A stretch of 64,000 bases of DNA from Paractinoplanes bogorensis (GTDB taxonomy: Bacteria; Actinomycetota; Actinomycetes; Mycobacteriales; Micromonosporaceae), in the NCBI RefSeq assembly GCF_018829635.1, contig NZ_JAHKKG010000001.1, positions 62,001-126,000 of the forward strand, in the 5' to 3' direction. A model generated the notes under the pieces. It had not been told where the DNA came from. It searched no databases and saw nothing but the letters and a program-made list of their open reading frames with translations. Position numbers and translations under genes: made by a program. This document shows, one piece after another, positions 58,540 through 64,000 of this stretch. Each line of letters begins with the position of its first letter. Position 1 is the first letter of the stretch.

Positions 58540-59718
58540 GTGACCAGCTCGGTGATCGTGAGCGGCGCCCGGACCCCGATGGGCCGCCTGCTCGGCAACC
58601 TCAAGAACGTGCAGGCCACGACGCTCGGCGGCTATGCGATCGAGGCCGCCCTGGCGCGCGGTGGCGTCCGTCCCGACCAGGTGCAATACGTGATCATGGG
58701 GCAGGTGCTGCAGGCCGGGGCCGGGCAGATCACCGCCCGGCAGGCCGCGGTCGCCGCCGGCATTCCGATGAGCACCCCGGCCGTCACGGTCAACAAGGTG
58801 TGCCTGTCCGGGCTGGACGCGATCGCCCTGGCCGACCAGCTGATCCGGGCCGGTGAGTTCGACATCGTGGTGGCCGGCGGCATGGAGTCGATGACCAACG
58901 CGCCCCACCTGCTGATGACCCAGCGGCAGGGCGTGAAGTTCGGCGACGTGCTGGTGCGCGACCACACCGCGTACGACGGGCTGATCGACCCGTGGGACGG
59001 CACCTCGATGGGCGAGTCGACCGAGCGCAGCGGTGTGACGCTGGGCATCACCCGGGCCGAGCAGGACGCGTTCGCCGCGCTGAGCCACCAGCGGGCGGCC
59101 GCCGCGCAGCGCGAGGGCCGCTTCGCCGAAGAGATCGTGCCGGTGCGGTCGGGCGAGCGCGGTGACGACCCGGTGGTCGACACCGACGAGGGCGTACGCC
59201 CCGACGCGACCGCCGAGTCGCTCTCCAAGTTGCGGCCCGCGTTCACCCCGGGCGGCACGATCACGGCCGGCAGCTCGTCGCCCATCTCGGACGGTGCCGC
59301 CGCGGTCGTGGTGATGAACAAGGCCAAGGCGGAGGAGCTCGGGCTGACCTGGCTGGCCGAGATCAAGGCGCACGGCAACGTGGCCGGGCCGGACAACTCG
59401 CTCCAGTCGCAGCCGGCCAACGCGATCCGGCACGCGCTGGACAAGGCCGGTCTGACCGTCGATGATCTCGATCTGATCGAGATGAACGAAGCCTTCGCCC
59501 AGGTGGTGTTGCAGTCCATGCGCGACCTCAAGGTCGACGAGGAGATCGTGAACGTCAACGGCGGCGCGATCGCGCTCGGCCACCCGATCGGCATGTCCGG
59601 CGCCCGGCTCGTGCTCACCCTGGCGCTCGAGCTCAAGCGCCGCGGCGGGGTCTACGGCGCGGCCGGGCTCTGCGGCGGTGGCGGCCAGGGCGACGCACTG
59701 ATCATCAAGGCCGCTTAG
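58540..59718 (+). CDS. acetyl-CoA C-acetyltransferase (thiolase)
   Basis: A 392-aa biosynthetic-type thiolase. Acyl-carrying Cys88 is in [30 protein letters not shown] carries the catalytic His and [12 protein letters not shown] the second Cys. It condenses two acetyl-CoA or cleaves acetoacetyl-CoA. GTG at 58540 with GGAAAG upstream starts the conserved [15 protein letters not shown]; the frame upstream is not conserved. Followed after two bases by meaB. Confidence 0.94.
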   Translation: MTSSVIVSGARTPMGRLLGNLKNVQATTLGGYAIEAALARGGVRPDQVQYVIMGQVLQAGAGQITARQAAVAAGIPMSTPAVTVNKVCLSGLDAIALADQLIRAGEFDIVVAGGMESMTNAPHLLMTQRQGVKFGDVLVRDHTAYDGLIDPWDGTSMGESTERSGVTLGITRAEQDAFAALSHQRAAAAQREGRFAEEIVPVRSGERGDDPVVDTDEGVRPDATAESLSKLRPAFTPGGTITAGSSSPISDGAAAVVVMNKAKAEELGLTWLAEIKAHGNVAGPDNSLQSQPANAIRHALDKAGLTVDDLDLIEMNEAFAQVVLQSMRDLKVDEEIVNVNGGAIALGHPIGMSGARLVLTLALELKRRGGVYGAAGLCGGGGQGDALIIKAA

Positions 59719-59720
59719 AC

Positions 59721-60671
59721 GTGGGTCGACACGACATTCCCGCGCTCGTCGCGAAGGCGCGGGACGGTGACGCGCGCTCGGTGGCCCGGCTCATCAGTCT
59801 GGTCGAGAACGGCGATCCGCAGCTCCCTGAGGTTGCGGCGACGCTCGCGCCGTACGCGGGAAAGTCCTTGATCGTCGGTCTCACCGGCTCGCCCGGCGTG
59901 GGCAAGTCGACGACGACCAATGAGCTGGTGCGTGAGCTGCGGCGGAGCGGCAAGCGGGTGGGGGTGCTGGCGGTCGATCCGTCGAGCCCGTTCACCGGCG
60001 GGGCGATCCTGGGCGACCGGATCCGGATGCAGGACCACACCACCGATCCGGGCGTCTACATCCGCTCGATGTCGAGCCGGGGCCAGCTGGGCGGTCTGGC
60101 CGCGGCGACCCCTCAGGCCGTACGCGTGCTGGAGGGCGCCGGCTGTGAGGTGATCCTGGTCGAGACCGTCGGCGTCGGGCAGGCCGAGGTCGAGATCGCC
60201 TCGCTCGCCGACACCACCCTGGTGCTGCTCGCGCCGGGCATGGGCGACGCGATCCAGGCGGTCAAGGCGGGCGTGCTCGAGGTGGCCGACGTCTTCGTGA
60301 TCAACAAGGCCGACCGGCCCGGCGCCGACGCCACCTACCGCGACATCCAGGGCATGCTCGGCCTCGGCGAACGTGGTCCGGGCGACTGGCGGCCGCTGGT
60401 CGTGCGGTCGACCGCGGTCAAGAGCGAGGGCATCGACGACATCGTCGCCGCGATCGACAAGCACCACGGCTGGCTCGATCAGTCGGGCCGGTTGCAGGCC
60501 CGTCGCGAGCGCCGGGCCGCGGTCGAGGTCGAGGCGATCGCGCTCGGCGTGCTGCGGGCCCGCATCGGTGACCTGCGCTCGGGGACGGCCCTGAGCGCGC
60601 TGGCCGCTGCCGTGGCGGCGGGGGCGATCGACCCGTACGCGGCGGCCGACGAGCTCATCAAGGGCCTCTGA
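59721..60671 (+). CDS. meaB: MeaB/ArgK-family G-protein chaperone of acyl-CoA mutase
   Basis: A 316-aa GTPase that guards methylmalonyl-CoA or isobutyryl-CoA mutase: it gates adenosylcobalamin loading and removes damaged cofactor. P-loop GSPGVGKSTTTNEL (about residue 56), switch region DPSSPFTGGAILGDR, G3 VETVGVGQAE and G4 NKADRPGAD are intact. GTG 59721, two bases after the thiolase stop. Its client is most likely the mutase starting at 63546. Confidence 0.95.
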   Translation: MGRHDIPALVAKARDGDARSVARLISLVENGDPQLPEVAATLAPYAGKSLIVGLTGSPGVGKSTTTNELVRELRRSGKRVGVLAVDPSSPFTGGAILGDRIRMQDHTTDPGVYIRSMSSRGQLGGLAAATPQAVRVLEGAGCEVILVETVGVGQAEVEIASLADTTLVLLAPGMGDAIQAVKAGVLEVADVFVINKADRPGADATYRDIQGMLGLGERGPGDWRPLVVRSTAVKSEGIDDIVAAIDKHHGWLDQSGRLQARRERRAAVEVEAIALGVLRARIGDLRSGTALSALAAAVAAGAIDPYAAADELIKGL

Positions 60672-60678
60672 GGCCCTT
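60660..60678. terminator. bidirectional hairpin on the meaB and padR stop codons
   Basis: AAGGGCC (60660-60666) and GGCCCTT (60672-60678) form a stem whose loop TCTGA contains the meaB stop codon; the padR stop codon (60678-60680) begins at the other edge. A-rich and T-rich flanks fit termination on both strands. Confidence 0.65.
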
Positions 60679-61274
60679 TAACCGAATTCCGCCAGCGTCT
60701 CCTGGATCAGCTGGAGATCCCAGGTGAACCGGCCTGCGTCGAGGTCGGCCACCACGCTCTTGAGCCAGGTGATCTCGGCCGTGAGCAGGGCGGCCCGGTA
60801 TTCGTCCTCGATCAGGAAGATCCGGGGGAGACCCGGGGGCGCGACCTCGCGGATCTTGGCCAGCTTGTCCTCGAGAGCCTCGGAGCGCTGCGCGAGCAGT
60901 TCGCGGGCGTGGTGGGGCGCCAGCACCGAGAGGAAGGCGAGCGCGGCCGGGAACTCCGGGAACTCGCGCGCCGGCGTCGGCAGTGCGGCGGCCAGCCAGC
61001 GACGCATCGTGGCCGTGCCCTCGTCGGTGATCTCGTAGACCGTGCGTTCGGGCCGGCCGGCCTCCCGCGCGGTGGTCAGCCGGCGGGCCAGCCCGTCGCG
61101 CACCAGGCGGTCGAGGGCCTGGTAGACGCTGTTGCGCTGGGCCACGTTGACCAGTTGGTCCTGGCCTCGCTCCTTGATCATCTGTTGCATCCGGTAGGGG
61201 TGCATGGGCGCCTCCATGAGCAGCGCCAGCAGCAGCATGCCCAGCGTCGAGCGACGCGGTTCGGTGACGGCCAC
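60678..61274 (-). CDS. PadR-family transcriptional regulator
   Basis: A 198-aa regulator: winged helix with LGMLLLALLMEAPMHPYRMQ and the wing TVYEITDEG, followed by the long helical Vir_C-like dimerisation part typical of PadR subfamily 2. GTG 61274. It is divergent from an FAD monooxygenase, over whose start a palindrome lies, so it most likely represses that gene and itself. Confidence 0.9.
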   Translation of the reverse strand: MAVTEPRRSTLGMLLLALLMEAPMHPYRMQQMIKERGQDQLVNVAQRNSVYQALDRLVRDGLARRLTTAREAGRPERTVYEITDEGTATMRRWLAAALPTPAREFPEFPAALAFLSVLAPHHARELLAQRSEALEDKLAKIREVAPPGLPRIFLIEDEYRAALLTAEITWLKSVVADLDAGRFTWDLQLIQETLAEFG

Positions 61275-61291
61275 GCGACAAGCCTAAGGGG

Positions 61292-61334
61292 TTGACGACT
61301 CTTAGTCATGAGATGGATAGTCATGACATGACTA
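61292..61334 (+). promoter_or_regulatory. promoter and PadR-type operator of the FAD monooxygenase
   Basis: TTGACG (61292-61297), 18 bases, then GATAGT (61316-61321) form a good -35/-10 pair whose start point would fall on the ATG at 61328, so the transcript is probably leaderless. Three copies of the half-site TAGTCATG lie here: 61303-61310, 61318-61325 and, inverted, 61327-61334; the last two make a 17-base palindrome over the -10 box and start codon. Confidence 0.65.
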
Positions 61335-62488
61335 AACCAGTTGCTCTGATCGCCGGCGGGGGCATCGCCGGCACCGTCGCCGCGCTCGCCCTCGATCGAG
61401 CCGGCTGGGCGCCCCAGGTGTTCGAGGCGCGGGCGCACGACGCCGACGAGCGGGGTGCGTTCCTCACCGTGGCCGTCAACGGTGTGTCCGCCCTGCGTGC
61501 CCTCGGGCTCGATCCCGCCGTCGTGCTGGCGGCCGGCTTCCCGACTCCCTCGCTGACCATGACCAACGGGGCCGGGCGAGATCTGGGCGTGCTGTCGCTC
61601 GGCGGGCCGATGACCACCACGATCCGGCGCGTCGGCCTCTACTCGGCACTCCGCTCGGCCGTGGTCGCGAGGGGCATTCCCATCTCGTACGGGAAGGGCC
61701 TGCGCGATTTCACCGAGGAGCCCGGTGGTGTGTCCGTCCGGTTCGCCGACGGATCCGGCGCCGACGGCGAACTGCTGGTCGGGGCGGACGGGATTCGATC
61801 GCGGACGCGTTCCGTTCTCGATCCCACCGGCCCGGCGCCCACCTATCTCGGGCTGCTGAACGCCGGGGGTTTCACTGACCGGCCGGTGGGGTCGACCGAG
61901 CCGGGCATGGTGCACATGGCATTCGGCCGGAAGGCGTTCTTCGGCTGGACGTCGGCGCCCGACGGCACGGTGTGGTGGTTCGCGAACCCGCCGCGCAAGG
62001 AGCCGGTGCGGCCGGGCGACTTCACGCCGTCGTCCTGGCGCGCACATCTGATCGAGCTGTTCGCCGATGACGCGTTTCCGGCGGCCGGCATCATCCGGGC
62101 CACGCCCGAGGTGCTCGGCCCGTGGAACACCGACGACCTGCGGCGGGTGCCGGTGTGGCGGTCGCGTCGGGTGGTGCTGATCGGCGATGCGGCGCACGCG
62201 GTGGCGCCCTCGTCCGGTCAGGGCGCGTCGATGGCATTCGAAGACGGCGCGACGCTCGGCCTGTGCCTGCCCGCGGGTTCTGATGTGGCGGCCGGGCTTT
62301 CGGACTACGAGCAGCGCCGCCGGTCCCGGGTGGAAAAGGTGGTGGCGGTCGGCCGGCGCAACGGCAGCGGCAAGACGGCCGGGCCGGTCGGGGCGGCGAT
62401 CCGTGACGCGATGTTCCCGCTCGTCATGAAGATGCTCTATCGCAAGGGCGACCCGCAGGCGTGGATCTACGACCACCGCGTGGCTTGA
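61328..62488 (+). CDS. FAD-dependent monooxygenase
   Basis: A 386-aa flavoprotein hydroxylase of the PHBH/TetX-like group. FAD motif ALIAGGGIAGTVAALALDRA at the N terminus, the GADGIRSRTR segment and the second FAD motif VVLIGDAAHAVAPSSGQGAS are all intact. Such enzymes hydroxylate aromatic compounds or inactivate drugs such as tetracyclines and rifamycins. ATG 61328 is favoured by the promoter position; a longer frame opens at 61292. Confidence 0.9.
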   Translation: MTKPVALIAGGGIAGTVAALALDRAGWAPQVFEARAHDADERGAFLTVAVNGVSALRALGLDPAVVLAAGFPTPSLTMTNGAGRDLGVLSLGGPMTTTIRRVGLYSALRSAVVARGIPISYGKGLRDFTEEPGGVSVRFADGSGADGELLVGADGIRSRTRSVLDPTGPAPTYLGLLNAGGFTDRPVGSTEPGMVHMAFGRKAFFGWTSAPDGTVWWFANPPRKEPVRPGDFTPSSWRAHLIELFADDAFPAAGIIRATPEVLGPWNTDDLRRVPVWRSRRVVLIGDAAHAVAPSSGQGASMAFEDGATLGLCLPAGSDVAAGLSDYEQRRRSRVEKVVAVGRRNGSGKTAGPVGAAIRDAMFPLVMKMLYRKGDPQAWIYDHRVA

Positions 62489-62612
62489 GTGTTTTTCGGT
62501 CACATTCGGTGAGCGTTAGGTTGACCGGGCACACCCCCCGTTGACCCGATCGGCAACCGCCCGGCAACGCCATAAGCTGGGAACACGTCTTCGTCACGAG
62601 AGGAGGGGCGCC

Positions 62613-63086
62613 ATGGTCAACCCAGTGACGTTCCCCCGTGCAACCGGCACGACGGCCACCTATCTTCACCCTGTGTTGCAGTCGGCGGTGCTCCAGTCGA
62701 CCGTCCTGCAGTCCACGGCGAAGCCGGTCGACCCGGCCGCGGCCACGGTGCCGCAGCCGGCCGTGCCCGCGGTGGCCGCCGTGCAGCCGACCGCGGCCTA
62801 CGCCGACAACCTGGCCCGCGATGCCGCCACGGCGGTGCGCACGGCCACGGTGACGGCGAAGACGAACCGCAAGACCAGCACCGACGACACGCTCGAGATG
62901 GACCCGTTCGACGAGCTGATCCGGCAGGCGTCCCTCGACCGCGCATCGTCCCAGGTCGGCATGCTGCTGACCCGGGCCGCGGCCGAGCGGCGGGTCGCCG
63001 TCACGTCGGGTCTGCCGGCCTCGCGTCTCGTGCAGATCGATTCCACGACGTCGCGGCTCTACCACGCGCTCGACGTCCTCGTCTGA
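62613..63086 (+). CDS. hypothetical protein with short N-terminal repeats
   Basis: A 157-aa protein from ATG 62613 with GAGGAGGGG upstream. The N-terminal part has a threefold LQSAV/LQSTV/LQSTA repeat followed by Ala/Pro/Val-rich sequence, the C-terminal 60 residues look like a small helical domain (DPFDELIRQASLDRASSQVG, LTRAAAERRVAV). No signal peptide or known motif. A terminator follows. Confidence 0.6.
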   Translation: MVNPVTFPRATGTTATYLHPVLQSAVLQSTVLQSTAKPVDPAAATVPQPAVPAVAAVQPTAAYADNLARDAATAVRTATVTAKTNRKTSTDDTLEMDPFDELIRQASLDRASSQVGMLLTRAAAERRVAVTSGLPASRLVQIDSTTSRLYHALDVLV

Positions 63087-63163
63087 GGGGCGCGTCCTGA
63101 CCGCGCCGCACGTCGGAGCAAACCCCGGCCGAATGGCGACGCCGTACCGCATCGGCCGATAGG

Positions 63164-63195
63164 CCAGCCCCAGATCTCTACCGACCTGGGGCTGG
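63164..63195 (+). terminator. hairpin terminator
   Basis: CCAGCCCCAG (63164-63173) pairs perfectly with CTGGGGCTGG (63186-63195) over a 12-base loop, followed by TGTTCGCTG. It ends the hypothetical gene upstream. Confidence 0.85.
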
Positions 63196-63311
63196 TGTTC
63201 GCTGTGCCTCAATCCTTCCGCGCCTCGCGAAATGCCTTCCACGTCTCGCTCACCCGGTGGGCGAGGAGAGCCTTCTCGCACGGTGAGGGCGTTGGCGGTG
63301 GACACCACCGC

Positions 63312-63512
63312 ATGGCGATCGATACGGCACGTTTGTGCGAATGGCCGGACCTGGAGGGCGGCCCGGCGCTCACTGTTCAGTGGCTCAGGGACCGGCTCGT
63401 TGCCGGCGAGTGGAGAAATCCGGATGTCGACGAGACCGGGATGCGCAGTCCACGGATGATGCGATGGCCCGTGGGCGCAGTCTCGTCAACGGCTGGCGAC
63501 GATTGGCCTTAG
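63312..63512 (+). CDS. possible 66-aa protein, doubtful
   Basis: ATG 63312 opens a frame whose middle part (LCEWPDLEGGPALTVQWLRD, RLVAGEWRNPDVDETGM) has a protein-like composition, but there is no clear ribosome-binding site and other frames are open too. It may be a remnant. Apart from this and the terminator, the 459 bases between 63087 and 63545 hold nothing I can support. Confidence 0.25.
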   Translation: MAIDTARLCEWPDLEGGPALTVQWLRDRLVAGEWRNPDVDETGMRSPRMMRWPVGAVSSTAGDDWP

Positions 63513-63545
63513 CGATCGTTCAGGTTTCGCCCTAGGATGGCGGAC

Positions 63546-64000
63546 ATGGATGCAGCCGACATCGCGGCCGGGCGGGAGCGCTGGCAGCGTCGCTACGACG
63601 CCGCGCGCAAGCGGGACGCCGACTTCACCACCCTGTCCGGTGCCTCGGTCGAGCCGGTCTACGGGCCGCCCGGCGACACCGCCTACCCCGGGTTCGACCG
63701 CATCGGCTGGCCGGGCGAATTCCCGTACACGCGGGGGCTCTATCCGACCGGCTACCGCGGGCGCACCTGGACGATCCGGCAGTTCGCCGGCTTCGGCAAC
63801 GCGCGGCAGACCAACGAGCGCTACAAGATGATCCTGGCCAACGGCGGCGGCGGGCTGAGCGTCGCGTTCGACATGCCGACGCTGATGGGCCGCGACTCCG
63901 ACGACCCGCAGTCGGGCGGCGAGGTCGGCCACTGCGGCGTCGCGATCGACTCCGCGGCCGACATGGAAGTGCTCTTCGACGGCATCGACCTCGAGCGGAC
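63546..64000 (+). CDS. methylmalonyl-CoA/isobutyryl-CoA mutase large subunit, N-terminal part
   Basis: The first 151 residues of an adenosylcobalamin-dependent acyl-CoA mutase, cut by the window end. Start ATG 63546; the substrate-barrel segments [40 protein letters not shown] and [20 protein letters not shown] are conserved. The N terminus ([18 protein letters not shown]) is closer to the isobutyryl-CoA mutase large subunit IcmA of Streptomyces than to MutB, so isobutyryl/butyryl-CoA may be the substrate; the rest of the gene is needed to decide. MeaB and the cobalamin adenosyltransferase in this window would serve it. Confidence 0.93.
   Translation, partial: MDAADIAAGRERWQRRYDAARKRDADFTTLSGASVEPVYGPPGDTAYPGFDRIGWPGEFPYTRGLYPTGYRGRTWTIRQFAGFGNARQTNERYKMILANGGGGLSVAFDMPTLMGRDSDDPQSGGEVGHCGVAIDSAADMEVLFDGIDLER

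Overview
The window is one contiguous piece of a high-GC actinobacterial chromosome. Gene content and order point to the Micromonosporaceae, most likely Actinoplanes or a close relative; this is inferred from GTG/TTG starts, a NucS endonuclease, a PduO-type cobalamin adenosyltransferase divergent from murA, Scy/FilP-like coiled-coil proteins and a bacterial nitric oxide synthase. The backbone order thrC-thrB-rho-rpmE-prfA-prmC-sua5-atp-DUF2550-cob/murA-nucS-mce-thiolase matches, from memory, the corresponding stretch of Mycobacterium tuberculosis (about Rv1295 to Rv1323). Most of the novelty sits in blocks inserted between these conserved genes.

Layout: 1-7.2 kb holds the threonine genes (partial thrC, thrB) separated by a MarR regulator, an RND exporter, an MFS exporter and a small membrane protein. 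7.2-13.1 kb is rho, rpmE and prfA, interrupted by a nitric oxide synthase and a convergent RNA-ligase-like gene. 13.1-19.2 kb carries a PQQ-propeller/GGDEF pair on the minus strand, then prmC, a degenerate Sua5 paralogue, a low-molecular-weight phosphatase and a second, intact Sua5. 19.3-30.3 kb is glyA followed by the F1Fo ATP synthase genes; an LCP (LytR-CpsA-Psr) gene and a strong terminator lie between atpD and atpC, and atpC encodes a short epsilon subunit without the C-terminal helical hairpin.

30.3-39.2 kb holds phzF, a PheS-like stand-alone synthetase paralogue with an upstream leader peptide and attenuator-like hairpins, a VOC protein, cobalamin adenosyltransferase, murA (Asp at the catalytic-Cys position), a 3-hydroxyacyl-CoA dehydrogenase, a CBS/HlyC protein and an ABC exporter. 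39.4-46.7 kb is accessory: a tiny membrane protein coupled to an orphan recombinase DNA-binding domain, a gene-free stretch, an LAxTG wall protein, and a compact four-gene operon (DUF4126, polytopic membrane protein, FtsK-like triple-ATPase, coiled-coil membrane protein) that is the best candidate for an undescribed membrane machine.

46.7-54.5 kb has nucS, an ABC system, an aldehyde dehydrogenase, a zinc-ribbon-like small protein, a hydrolase, an unrecognised membrane protein and an AI-2E-family protein. 54.6-64 kb has two paralogous Scy/FilP-like coiled-coil proteins and then a propionate/methylmalonyl block: epimerase, thiolase, MeaB GTPase, a PadR/FAD-monooxygenase divergent pair, and the start of a methylmalonyl/isobutyryl-CoA mutase. 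The cobalamin adenosyltransferase at 33 kb, MeaB and the mutase form one B12-dependent acyl-CoA mutase pathway. No tRNA, rRNA, CRISPR array, IS element or prophage was seen.
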